The position numbers and the translations under genes are program-made. 64,000 nt of DNA from JAUIIK01 sp963745675 (GTDB taxonomy: Bacteria > Chloroflexota > Chloroflexia > Thermomicrobiales > CFX8). This document shows positions 18,896-26,986 of the stretch, piece by piece. Where the stretch lies: positions 76,003 to 140,002 of the forward strand of contig CAVUYM010000031.1 in assembly GCA_963745675.1 (NCBI GenBank), given 5' to 3'. The notes under the pieces were generated by a model that searched no databases, was not told the origin of the DNA, and worked only from the letters and a program-made list of their open reading frames with translations. Every line of letters starts with the position of its first letter. Positions within the stretch are counted from its first letter, which is position 1.

Positions 18896-19620
18896 GTGAT
18901 ATACGGATCGCGGTCTTCTCTGATGTGCATGGAAATGTTCAGGCATTGCGCTCCGTTCTCGAAGCGATCGACCGGCTCGGGCCATTTGATGAAGTCATTG
19001 CAGCCGGAGACTACTGCCTGAAGGGGCCCGAACCAGTCACGGCGCTCGAGATCGTTCGTGAACGAGCGACGCGTATGCTGCTTGGCAATACAGATTGGGA
19101 TATCTTCGACAGCGGCGAAAGCCTCGACGCCCCAAGCAAACGCAAACTTGAATCGATTGAATGGTCTCAGGAGCGCATGGGGCCGGAACGAGTCAGATTC
19201 CTGGGCGATCTCAAATTCGACGCGAAAGTAACGGCGCCGGACGGCGCGACGCTCCATGTCGTCCACGCTAACCCACGTGACCTCATAACCCACATCATGC
19301 CGGACTGGAGCGATGGCGAGGTGCTCCAAATCGCCGAGGACAGCCCGGCCGACCTGCTGGCCTTCGGCCATCTCCACATCGCCTACGAACGACGGGTCAA
19401 CGGCCTGCAACTCTTCGACATTGCATCGTGCGGCTTGCCACAGGACGGTGACCGCAGGGCGGTCTGGGGCGAGTTTCAATGGTCGTCTGATACCGGCTGG
19501 CGCGGCACGATTCACCGTGAAGAGTACGATCTCGCGGAAACGATCCTCCACATCGTGCTCTCGGACATGCCGGGCCAGAAACGCCGTATTCGCGACCTGG
19601 TAACTGCTTCCTATGCCTGA
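18892..19620 (+). CDS. YfcE/MJ0936-type metallophosphoesterase
   Basis: This 242-residue calcineurin-like phosphoesterase shows FSDVHGNVQAL, IAAGDYCLKG, MLLGNTDWD (GNTD where many relatives have GNHD), VVHANP and AFGHLHIAYER. GTG 18892 overlaps the stop of the CHAD gene (GTGA) and the stop overlaps the next ATG by 8 bases, so it is the third gene of a translationally coupled operon. Its setting between CHAD and CYTH suggests a phosphate-ester substrate linked to polyphosphate or triphosphate turnover. That is context only. Confidence 0.87.
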   Translation: MSDIRIAVFSDVHGNVQALRSVLEAIDRLGPFDEVIAAGDYCLKGPEPVTALEIVRERATRMLLGNTDWDIFDSGESLDAPSKRKLESIEWSQERMGPERVRFLGDLKFDAKVTAPDGATLHVVHANPRDLITHIMPDWSDGEVLQIAEDSPADLLAFGHLHIAYERRVNGLQLFDIASCGLPQDGDRRAVWGEFQWSSDTGWRGTIHREEYDLAETILHIVLSDMPGQKRRIRDLVTASYA

Positions 19621-20287
19621 TCCGCAAGAACTGGAAGGCAAGTTCTCCTGCCGCCAGGAAGATCTCGAGATCGTTCTGGCGCTTAAGCAGATCGGTGCTT
19701 TTCAGCTAACTGGTCGTGACGAGCGCACGCAAACAGATCTCTATTACGACACGGACAGCTTCAGCTTGCGCGATCAGTCGTGTAGCCTGCGCATGCGTAG
19801 CGTCGGCGACAAACACAAAGCCACCTTCAAAGGGCCGCGCCAGGCGATCGAATCAGCTCAAGATGCGTCACACCTGGTGGCCCGTCTCGAGATCGAAGTC
19901 GCCGTTGAGCCGCCACCGCAGAGTGAGGCAGCGTTCATCGAGAGACTCGACCTGGAGCCGGTTCGCCGGGCGCGGGAAATGGTTGGAATAGACCAGCAAC
20001 TGACGCCAATCGCCCGCCTTGTCACCCACCGCCGAATGCTTCACTACGAACGAGGGGCTGGAGAGAGCGTCGAGCTATCGCTCGATGACGTGCAGGCGGT
20101 CGATCTTCGCAACGACCATCAGACGCACATCCTCGAAATCGAGTTGGAATTGAAGGAGGGCACGGCAGAGACGCTTGTCAGCGCTGCCGGCAGCCTGCGC
20201 GAGGCCGTCCCAGCACTTCGGCCATCCGTCGAATCCAAGCTTGCCCGCACCCTCGGTCAGAGATCGCAATCTATCGCATCTGGCTGA
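19613..20287 (+). CDS. CYTH-domain (triphosphate tunnel) protein
   Basis: This 224-residue protein has the CYTH signature ExExK as ELEGK at residues 6-10. Tunnel strands follow: TDLYYDTDSFSLRDQSCSLRMRS, HKATFKGPR, LEIEVAV, MLHYERGAG and THILEIELELKEG. CYTH enzymes hydrolyse inorganic triphosphate or thiamine triphosphate, or act as polyphosphatases, with Mg2+ in a basic tunnel. It is the last of four overlapping genes, and its 3' end overlaps the reconstructed end of the convergent barstar-like gene by 31 bases. In many bacteria CYTH and CHAD are fused; here they are separate genes. Confidence 0.9.
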   Translation: MPDPQELEGKFSCRQEDLEIVLALKQIGAFQLTGRDERTQTDLYYDTDSFSLRDQSCSLRMRSVGDKHKATFKGPRQAIESAQDASHLVARLEIEVAVEPPPQSEAAFIERLDLEPVRRAREMVGIDQQLTPIARLVTHRRMLHYERGAGESVELSLDDVQAVDLRNDHQTHILEIELELKEGTAETLVSAAGSLREAVPALRPSVESKLARTLGQRSQSIASG

Positions 20288-20839
20288 AGCCGCAGTAACG
20301 GAATGTCGATTCCGGCGCGTCCAAAACGCTCCTGCACAGAGCTCGGCCCGCTCCGGGTCGCATTGAAATATCAAACGCATCCAGCCATTTTGATCCGGTA
20401 GTTCGTGCATCCAGTAGTGCTGAGCACCCATCAGAATACTCACGAATATCGAGAATTCGCTCTCAATTCCCGACCTATCCTCAGAGTTCGAATGAAAGAA
20501 TAGAGAACGCCGTTCTTCGTCCCGTAGTAACTGATCTGCGTTCGTGATGAAGACCAGATGTCTGGTTGACTGAATCCAATCCAGGTCACAGATGCACTCG
20601 TCAAATGCGCTCCAGTTGTGTCCGAAGTAGTACGGGAACTGCAATGCTGCAGCCCACTCCTGAAAGAGGCGACTACTCGATCGACATCGCTTCCCACGGA
20701 TGAAGCGCACGTTGATACTCGGGTCCCGATTCTCTTTCTGCTCCCAGTTGCCTCGAACAAGATTGTCGACAGATCGTTCGTTCGAGGCGACGATAGCTGT
20801 GCCGGTGAACTGGTCAGCTACCAGATCACTCCAACGCAA
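20257..20839 (-). CDS. Barstar-like protein, one frameshift
   Basis: The middle of this protein (FIRGKRCRSSSRLFQEW, then LQFPYYFGHNWSAFDECICD) matches the barstar fold, the family of intracellular inhibitors of barnase-type RNases, including the FGxNWDAxxDC-like core. In the raw frame the gene runs on to 20075, deep inside the CYTH gene. A one-base shift near 20335 instead gives RFGRAGIDIPLLRLQP and a stop at 20257-20259, a far more natural end. The start is uncertain: TTG 20839 is the first clear codon. No barnase-like partner is visible nearby. It could be an orphan antitoxin or a barstar-fold protein with another role. Confidence 0.7.
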
Positions 20840-20865
20840 GAGATTCAGTGTAGATCCCTCTCCAG

Positions 20866-21582
20866 CTACGAAGACTTCTCCCGTTCGTACTCAGCCATCG
20901 TCTCCGCGCTCGGCGGGTAGATGTTGAGGATCGAGGAGCCTGATTGGATGCGTTTGAGCGCCCAATCTTCGTACTGCTCTTTCTCGAAGGCTTCACGCGC
21001 GATCTCGCCCGCCATCGCCTGAGGCAGGACGACGACGGCCTCGCCATCACCGACGATGACGTCGCCGGGGATGACCGCCGCCCCGCCACAACCAATCGGA
21101 ACATTCGTCTCGACCGGATGATGAAGGATCGAACTCATGTACGGCGCGGAAGCGCGGCAATAGGTCGCTAGCTCGATCTCTTCGATAGCAGGCGTGTCTC
21201 TGAACGCGCCGTCAGTGACGATGCCGGCGGCCCCGCGCTGCTGCATGCGAGTGATCAGGATATCGCCGAGGACGCCTGCGCCAATCTCGCCGCGCGCATC
21301 GATGACCAGTACGTCGCCCGGCCCGACGTCTTCAACCGACACCCGCTGCGGGTTGGTCGTGTTGTCGAAGTGGGACTCAGCACCGAGATCTTCCCGCATC
21401 GGGATGTACCTCAGCGTATAGGCGTAGCCCACCAGCCGCAGATCGGGCCGAACGGGATGGACACCCTGCAGATGCGCCGTCCGAATCCCGCGGTTGAAGA
21501 GCGCCGTCGTCAGCGACGCGACACTCACGGTTCGTAGCGCTTCGACTTCTTCATCGGTCAGATAATTCGTTGCTCGACTCAT
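20866..21582 (-). CDS. RraA-family protein (HMG/CHA aldolase-like)
   Basis: This 238-residue protein belongs to the RraA/MenG-like fold, whose members are RNase E regulators, 4-hydroxy-4-methyl-2-oxoglutarate aldolases or related decarboxylases. Typical blocks are SVASLTTALFNRG, LVGYAYTLRY, VGPGDVLVIDARGE, GDILITRMQQRGAAGIVTDGAFRD and VIPGDVIVGDGEAVVVLP. The aldolase-type Arg-Asp pair (AFRD) is present. ATG 21582 has a GGGGAGCATC leader. It sits upstream of a SelA-like PLP enzyme on the same strand (124-base gap), suggesting a shared catabolic role rather than RNase control. Confidence 0.88.
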   Translation of the reverse strand: MSRATNYLTDEEVEALRTVSVASLTTALFNRGIRTAHLQGVHPVRPDLRLVGYAYTLRYIPMREDLGAESHFDNTTNPQRVSVEDVGPGDVLVIDARGEIGAGVLGDILITRMQQRGAAGIVTDGAFRDTPAIEEIELATYCRASAPYMSSILHHPVETNVPIGCGGAAVIPGDVIVGDGEAVVVLPQAMAGEIAREAFEKEQYEDWALKRIQSGSSILNIYPPSAETMAEYEREKSS

Positions 21583-21598
21583 GATGCTCCCCTTAGTA

Positions 21599-21630
21599 GG
21601 GAACAGGGTACAGGTAACAGGGAACAGCAG
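21599..21630. repeat. GGGAACAGG-type intergenic repeat
   Basis: The gap holds repeated GGGAACAGG / GTAACAGG units. Similar runs occur at about 22903-22937 and 43681-43712, always in gaps between genes of this strand, followed at some distance by pyrimidine-rich counterparts (ACCTACCC). Function unknown. Confidence 0.4.
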
Positions 21631-21705
21631 AACGCGGTGTTCTTGTTTCCCGGCTTGCCTACAACCTACCCACTACAAACTACAAACTGGCTCCGCACTA
21701 ATCCC

Positions 21706-22848
21706 TCAAAGCCGCCCCATCACCGCTCGCACGGCCTCGATGATCTGCTCCGGCTCTCCGTCTTGAAGGTTGTGGGTGTGGATGCCGTAGTGATCCCACT
21801 CCATCTTGCCGTGGATCGAAGGTTCACCGGCAGCGAGCAGTGCGCCCAATTGGCTGGAGGTCCAGGTTGCGCCTTTGGCTGGATAGAGTTTGACGACCGG
21901 CATCGGATAGTCCTCGAAATCCGTGTCGGGAACGACCTCGGCATTTTCAAGTCCATCGAGAGCGTTGGCGATCATGTGGGCCATCTCGGAACGTTCGGCA
22001 TGCTCGGCGTCGTGGTCGTAGCTGGCGAAACGGTCGAGGGCGACGTAGAGACCGGCCATCGCTTCTTTGCTTACTTTGGCGGCGCGTCCGACGCCGGTGT
22101 TGGGCGCGCCATTCGCCCGCGCTGCCGCGATCAGGTCGGCCCGGCCCGCGAGAACGCCGCTATCCTGCGGCCCACGGATGCCTTTGCCGCCGCTGTAAAT
22201 CGCCAGGTCCGCGCCCTGTTCGAGCCAGCGGGTGATGTGGTGCTTCGGCGGCAGCGTTGAGGCGGCGTCGACGACGACCGGGACACCGCGACGATGAGCG
22301 ATCTCGACCAATTGAGCGAAGTCGAGCGGGCCGGGGCCGGTCGCAGGAGAATCAATCCAGACGACGCAAGCGGTCTTCTCGTTGATCGCGTCCTCGAGCT
22401 CCCAGGCTTCGGTACGTCGCGGCATGCCGATCTCGACGAGATGCCCGCCGGCGGCGCGGAACATCTGGTCGTAGCCAATGCGGTGCATGCGATGAATGAT
22501 GACTTCGTTGGCCATGCCCTCGCTGTTCGGTAGCTTGCGGATCTTGACTGGATCGGTTCCGGCGATACAAGCTGCAACGGAAACGAGCATCGATGCTGCG
22601 GAACCGGCGGTGACAAAGCCATCCTCAGCGCCGGTCACTTCGGCTATCTTCTTCCCAACAGCGCGATTTAGCTCGTCCAGGGCGACGAACGATTTGGAAG
22701 CCGAGATCATCGCGTCGATGACCTCCTGCGGCATCAGCGTTCCGCCCACGGCGGTCGTCGCTCCCGCCGCATTGATGATCGTCCGAACGCCGATCGTATC
22801 GTAGATGCTCGTCGTGGCCTGCTCCGGCGCAGTAACTAACTTCGACAT
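21706..22848 (-). CDS. SelA-like PLP-dependent enzyme (class V aminotransferase fold)
   Basis: This 380-residue fold-type I PLP protein resembles the SelA-like group that also holds D-glucosaminate-6-phosphate ammonia-lyase. Blocks seen are YDTIGVRTIINAAGA, GAEDGFVTAGSAASM, the Asp of the cofactor site in PVVVDAASTLPP, and the PLP lysine in YSGGKGIRGPQDSG. It lacks the N-terminal domain of true selenocysteine synthase, and the gene pairs with RraA, so a catabolic lyase role is more likely. ATG 22848 follows AAGAAAGGGGCGACTG. Despite the selenoprotein candidate at 7.3 kb, I do not read this as the cell's SelA. Confidence 0.82.
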   Translation of the reverse strand: MSKLVTAPEQATTSIYDTIGVRTIINAAGATTAVGGTLMPQEVIDAMISASKSFVALDELNRAVGKKIAEVTGAEDGFVTAGSAASMLVSVAACIAGTDPVKIRKLPNSEGMANEVIIHRMHRIGYDQMFRAAGGHLVEIGMPRRTEAWELEDAINEKTACVVWIDSPATGPGPLDFAQLVEIAHRRGVPVVVDAASTLPPKHHITRWLEQGADLAIYSGGKGIRGPQDSGVLAGRADLIAAARANGAPNTGVGRAAKVSKEAMAGLYVALDRFASYDHDAEHAERSEMAHMIANALDGLENAEVVPDTDFEDYPMPVVKLYPAKGATWTSSQLGALLAAGEPSIHGKMEWDHYGIHTHNLQDGEPEQIIEAVRAVMGRL

Positions 22849-22982
22849 CAGTCGCCCCTTTCTTCTGGAGTGATGCGAGATACTAGCAGATGAGTGACTA
22901 GGGACGTGGGATTAGGGAACAGGGATTAGGGATTAGTGAGGAGCCAGGCACAATTCGCGATTGCTGTTCCCAATGTTTTTCT

Positions 22983-23026
22983 CCCCTCTCCCCGCGCAGC
23001 AGTGGGAGAGGGGCCGGGGGTGAGGG
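22983..23026. repeat. CCCCTCTCCC/GGGAGAGGGG palindromic repeat
   Basis: CCCCTCTCCC pairs with GGGAGAGGGG, followed by CCGGGGGTGAGGG. It is the same unit found twice, in opposite orientation, at 45492-45614. It ends 6 bases before the start codon chosen for the macro-domain gene, so it may form a hairpin in that leader and supply its GAGGGA ribosome-binding bases. Confidence 0.75.
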
Positions 23027-23031
23027 ATATT

Positions 23032-23565
23032 TTGATCACAATCGAAGTCGTCGTCGCTGATATTGCCGACTACGCCCAACACCAGACTGAGGCCTATGTG
23101 GTGGCGGCGAATAATGAACTGTGGATGGGCGCCGGGGTGGCCGGGGCGTTGAAGCGCGCCGCCGGTGATGCTGTCGAAGCGGAGGCGGTCGCGCTCGGGC
23201 CGATTGAGGTTGGCGAGGCGGTTTTGACGAGTGCAGGCGAGATGCCGCCGCCAGCACGGGCATTGATCCACGCAGCCGCGATGGGTTTCACCGAACGCAC
23301 CCAGATCTATGCCTCACACGAGACAGTCGCGGCAGCGATGGCACAGGTGCTGGAGTTGTGTGCTCAGAATCAGATAAAGACGATCGCGATACCAGCCCTT
23401 GGTACCGGCGTCGGTGGGCTGGAGATCGAGATCGCAGCCGAAGCCATGACAGACGCTTTGCGGTCATTTCTTACGCGGCAGCCGGAGACGCTAGAACGCG
23501 TGCGCTTCGTTGTCACGAACGAGGAGCGGCGGGCAATCTTCGAAGCGGCGCTCGCCCGACCGTGA
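23032..23565 (+). CDS. Macro-domain (ADP-ribose-binding) protein
   Basis: This protein of about 177 residues has the macro-domain core: an early VVAANNELWMGAGVAGALKRAAG (the Asn and glycine-rich loop that holds ADP-ribose), AALGPI-like strands, and TIAIPALGTGVGGLEIEIAAEAM for the phosphate loop. Macro domains bind or hydrolyse ADP-ribose derivatives. TTG 23032 with upstream GAGGGATA is the likeliest start; earlier in-frame codons lie inside a palindromic repeat. It is divergent from the SelA-like gene and followed by a perfect palindrome at 23647-23670. Confidence 0.87.
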   Translation: MITIEVVVADIADYAQHQTEAYVVAANNELWMGAGVAGALKRAAGDAVEAEAVALGPIEVGEAVLTSAGEMPPPARALIHAAAMGFTERTQIYASHETVAAAMAQVLELCAQNQIKTIAIPALGTGVGGLEIEIAAEAMTDALRSFLTRQPETLERVRFVVTNEERRAIFEAALARP

Positions 23566-23646
23566 ATGGACAGGGACAGGACGCTAACCGCAACCGAACC
23601 AGAAGCTAACGCAGCCCTAATCCAACCTGCCTATGCTTTGCCTTGA

Positions 23647-23670
23647 AGGGTCCGAGCTAGCTCGGACCCT
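23647..23670. terminator. 24-bp perfect palindrome
   Basis: AGGGTCCGAGCT is followed directly by its reverse complement, with central AGCTAGCT and no loop bases. It lies between the macro-domain gene and the convergent MFS gene, and the MFS stop codon falls inside it. There is no T-tract. It is probably a bidirectional terminator, of the same style as the palindrome at 58275-58302. Confidence 0.6.
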
Positions 23671-24925
23671 CCTTCTTCCTCCTCACTCGGGAAGGGCCCC
23701 GGCAGAGTCTCCCCCCGCACTTCTGTCCGGGGCCAACCCCGCGCCTCCGTGGGGTTGGGTCAAGCACCAGAATCAACGCCGACGCGACGAGGACGAATGA
23801 GAGCGTCACTACAGCCATGCCGTAGAGCGTTGAGTTGAATCCGAAAATCTCAAATGACTGTGCGACAACGAACGAACCAATGCTGCCACCGAGAAAAAGC
23901 GAGAAGGCGAAGATCGCCACACCAGTCGCCCGCGCTGAAGGTGAGATCTCGGTTGCGCGTGTCTGAAATGTCGTATGCATCGTGATGAAGCCAAAACCGG
24001 CCAGGACCATCGCCAGCGGAAAGAATGGAAGCGGGGGACCAGCCATTGCGATGATCGCGAACGTAATCATCACTCCACCGACGAGGATCATCCGTCGCTC
24101 GCCCAGACGCCCGGCCATCGTGCCGAGGAAACGGCCGGCGACGATCGACGATAGCCCGTAGATTGAAACGATAAATCCTATCGCGGTAAAAGAGAATCCG
24201 TCGCGCTCGCGGAGAATGAGACCGAAGAAGGAAAACGAACCCAGCACGATCGTGCCCTCGACGATGATGAGCAAGAAGTAACCGATATGGCGACGATCTT
24301 CTAGCGCCAATCTGTAAGGTTCGTACCATCTTCTATCAGTCTGTGGAGGACGTGTGCGAGCATTCGGTTCGCGCAGGATCAGGATCATGACTATGCCCGA
24401 AATAAGCGCGATGATGAGGAATATTGAGCGCCAGGAGACGACGGCGGCGAGAAAGCCACCAATTGCCCCCGCCAGGACATTACCGAGTGACAAGGACATG
24501 GCGGTATAGCCGATAGCCGCCTGCCGCCGGCTGTATTCAACGGTATCGCCGACATAGGCGAACGTCAGCGGGGTCACTGCTGCCGCTGTGCCGCCGGTCA
24601 GAAACCGAAAGAAAATGAGCGTGTTGAGATTAGGCGCAAACGCGCAAAGCGCAGTGCCAATCGTCGCCGCGCCAATCGCGACCGTAATAACCTGCACTCT
24701 CCCGAGCCGGTCCGCAAGTGGACCGTAGAGGAGTTGAAAGAATCCATAGGGCAACAGATAAGCGGTGACGGCCAGCCCGGCCCGGCCGATTGAGGCGTCG
24801 AAATCCTCTGCGACCGCCGGCAGCACCGGGTTCATAACCTGGGAATTGACCGCGACGCTGAATATCCCCGCGACCAGGAGCCAGAAAATGCGTTCTGGCC
24901 GCCCCGAGTCGGGATCTTCGGACAC
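23657..24925 (-). CDS. MFS transporter
   Basis: This 422-residue protein has about 12 hydrophobic helices and the MFS loop signature GPLADRLGRVQVITV, with the mirrored GTMAGRLGERRMILVGG. The N-terminal half resembles the arabinose-efflux/YdhP-type drug exporters. The last 35 residues (PRRRGVGPGQKCGG and on) are polar and read into an intergenic palindrome, so the natural end may be earlier and shifted. GTG 24925 follows directly behind the reconstructed stop of the SixA-like gene. Substrate unknown. Confidence 0.86.
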   Translation of the reverse strand: MSEDPDSGRPERIFWLLVAGIFSVAVNSQVMNPVLPAVAEDFDASIGRAGLAVTAYLLPYGFFQLLYGPLADRLGRVQVITVAIGAATIGTALCAFAPNLNTLIFFRFLTGGTAAAVTPLTFAYVGDTVEYSRRQAAIGYTAMSLSLGNVLAGAIGGFLAAVVSWRSIFLIIALISGIVMILILREPNARTRPPQTDRRWYEPYRLALEDRRHIGYFLLIIVEGTIVLGSFSFFGLILRERDGFSFTAIGFIVSIYGLSSIVAGRFLGTMAGRLGERRMILVGGVMITFAIIAMAGPPLPFFPLAMVLAGFGFITMHTTFQTRATEISPSARATGVAIFAFSLFLGGSIGSFVVAQSFEIFGFNSTLYGMAVVTLSFVLVASALILVLDPTPRRRGVGPGQKCGGRLCRGPSRVRRKKEGPS

Positions 24926-24928
24926 CCC

Positions 24929-25439
24929 CTAGACGTCCCAGCAAGCGGTGGGACGCTTTCGGCGGCAGCAGCCAGCGCAAGTCGCCCCAACCGGGCGCAA
25001 TGTGGTCGTCCGGCAGATCCACCCTGGCCATCCCGGCGGTCCGCATCCGGACGACGCTCAGCCGGTCATTCCAGCACAACCAACCGACCAGTTCGCCGAT
25101 ACTGGGCATATGGCCGGTCAGGACGACCTGTGCTGGATCGCCATGAGCGCTGATATCGTTGAGAATCCCGGAAAATGAGCCGCCATAGATGAGGTTCTCG
25201 CTCGTCTCCGGAGTTGCCGACGGACCGACAACCCCGCCGATGATCTCGCCAGTCTGGTAAGCCCGCACGTATGGACTGGAAAGAATCAGGTCAGGCTTGA
25301 CGTTGAGCTGGCGCAGGGCGTTAGCAGTCCAGCAAGCCTCTTCCCGTCCAGCTTCGGTCAGCCAGCGCTCGGCATCCGAGTTGATACCCGGCGTTCCCCG
25401 GTCGATCGCGTCACCATGTCGCACCAGATAGATCCTCAT
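24929..25439 (-). CDS. SixA-like histidine phosphatase, probable frameshift at end
   Basis: The phosphoglycerate-mutase-like catalytic motif is at the very N-terminus (MRIYLVRHGDAIDRG), followed by LTEAGREEA, LSSPYVRAYQTGEI and the second histidine in VVLTGHMPSIGELVGWL. This is the SixA group of phosphohistidine phosphatases. The raw frame continues to 24630, overlapping the MFS gene by almost 300 bases in another frame. A one-base shift near 24940-24960 would end it at TAG 24929-24931, leaving about 170 residues, the normal SixA size. It probably forms an operon with the MFS gene. Confidence 0.82.
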
Positions 25440-25633
25440 TCTGCCTCACCCGTTTCACTCGCTCCGTTCCACATCGCATCGTAGCGTGATTCACACCCGC
25501 GCTGAGACCTGAGCATCCCGGCAGGCCGATCAGACTCGTCCGACCACTGCACAAAGTCATCTGTATAGGTTTGCTGACAGAGGATGCGAGGAGAGATGCC
25601 TTTTCGGGCGATGGCAGCGCTAGAATCCCATCC

Positions 25634-26986
25634 ATGAGTAGACGGTCCGAGCGCATTCAACTTTGGGTTGCCGTCGGGTTGGCCGTGGTCGGTGGTGTGC
25701 TGTTCACAGGCTGGTCGGTGCTGCCAGCGACACGGGAACTCAGCTACGGCTACGCTACCTACTACACCGCCGCCCGGTTGGTACGGCATGGAGTTGATAC
25801 GGATCAGTTCTACGATAACCAGTGGTTCCTTGAGCAGACGATCGAGGCTGGTTTCGTCGATACACCGGATATCTTCAACATCAATCCCCCACCGACGGCG
25901 CTGCTACTCCTGCCGGTAAGCAGCCTCAGCGCCGAGGACGCCGACGTCGCCTGGACACTCGCCAATGTCCTGCTGCTCGCACTGGCGGTTGGCATCGTCA
26001 TTGACACACTGGGGGCAGCAGGGCTACCGCTGGACCGTCGCGGCGCGCTGTTCTGGTCTCTCGTCGCGCTGGTGAGCGTCTACAACCCAATCTGGGAGAA
26101 TATCGCCTTCGGTCAGGTCTATGTATTGCTGCTGGTGTTCCTGAGTCTCGCGATGCGCGCCTATGTGCTGGATCAGCGCAGGCGGCTCGGATTCTGGCTA
26201 GGGTTGATGTTCGCGGCGAAGTCAGCCGGGGCAGTGCTCTGGGGACTACTGATTCTCGGGCGCCGCTATCGCAGTCTGGCCTGGGCGCTTGGCACGATCA
26301 TCGCAGTAGCCGTGGCCGCTTCGCCACTGCTGGGATTCACGATGTGGTGGGAATATCTCCAGCGCATGCCGTCCCTCTTCAACCAACCGTGGAGCGGCGT
26401 AACCGCCTATCAGACGACAACCAGCTTCATTCATCACAACCTCCAGATCGAACCGCGCTCGAATTCTGATCCAATCTTCAACCTGCCGGTGGTCGTCGCG
26501 CCGTTGGTCACGGCGATCAATATCGCTCTCGCCGGCCTGGCTGTCCTGGCCGGCTGGGTGTTTCAACGCGGCATGGATGGGAGGATTCTGCGGCTATCGC
26601 GGTTCGGGCTATTGTCGGCACTAATGATTCCGTTGCAACCGCTGGGGGAAGAGCATCACTACGTCCTGGCCCTGCCGGCAATCCTGGCCGCACTGAGCTT
26701 GAGCCTCGCTGAACCAGCCGGCAGTCGACGCCAGGTGATGTTGCTCCTGGCAACACTCGGAACCCTGCTCGTTGCCCTCCCATTGCACCAGACGAATCCG
26801 AGCCTATCGCCCGGTTTTCGGGCGCTTCTCGCCTATCCCAAGCTCTATGGTGCGTTACTGATCGCCGGGACGATGGGAGTCCATCTCGTCATCGCCCCGG
26901 CGGGGTGGCATGCTCGCTTGCAAGCCTCGCTGAAGAAACTGGCAGTTATTGAACGACTGTCACGATCTCAACAACCGGCGTCCTGA
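25634..26986 (+). CDS. GT87-type (DUF2029) polytopic glycosyltransferase-like protein
   Basis: This 450-residue membrane protein has about ten hydrophobic helices. It shows the DUF2029/GT87 pattern: a first periplasmic loop with YYTAARLVRHGVDTDQFYD and FNINPPPTALLLLP, later NIAFGQVYVLLLVFLSLAM, and FAAKSAGAVLWGL. GT87 enzymes include mannosyltransferases that use polyprenyl-phosphate sugars. ATG 25634 is preferred over an earlier frame start because the family begins just before the first helix. Its 3' end overlaps the convergent secreted-protein gene by 41 bases. Confidence 0.8.
   Translation: MSRRSERIQLWVAVGLAVVGGVLFTGWSVLPATRELSYGYATYYTAARLVRHGVDTDQFYDNQWFLEQTIEAGFVDTPDIFNINPPPTALLLLPVSSLSAEDADVAWTLANVLLLALAVGIVIDTLGAAGLPLDRRGALFWSLVALVSVYNPIWENIAFGQVYVLLLVFLSLAMRAYVLDQRRRLGFWLGLMFAAKSAGAVLWGLLILGRRYRSLAWALGTIIAVAVAASPLLGFTMWWEYLQRMPSLFNQPWSGVTAYQTTTSFIHHNLQIEPRSNSDPIFNLPVVVAPLVTAINIALAGLAVLAGWVFQRGMDGRILRLSRFGLLSALMIPLQPLGEEHHYVLALPAILAALSLSLAEPAGSRRQVMLLLATLGTLLVALPLHQTNPSLSPGFRALLAYPKLYGALLIAGTMGVHLVIAPAGWHARLQASLKKLAVIERLSRSQQPAS

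Noticed and set aside
20075..20256. C-terminal extension of the barstar-like frame into the CYTH gene
   Set aside because: It overlaps CYTH coding sequence; a one-base shift gives a natural stop at 20257.
21706..22848. SelA-like PLP enzyme as the selenocysteine synthase for the UGA-containing DsbA gene
   Set aside because: It lacks the N-terminal domain of true SelA, resembles amino-sugar ammonia-lyase relatives and is paired with RraA; no selB, selD or tRNA-Sec is visible.
24630..24928. C-terminal extension of the SixA-like frame
   Set aside because: It overlaps the MFS start by almost 300 bases in another frame on the same strand and is Arg/Gly-rich filler.
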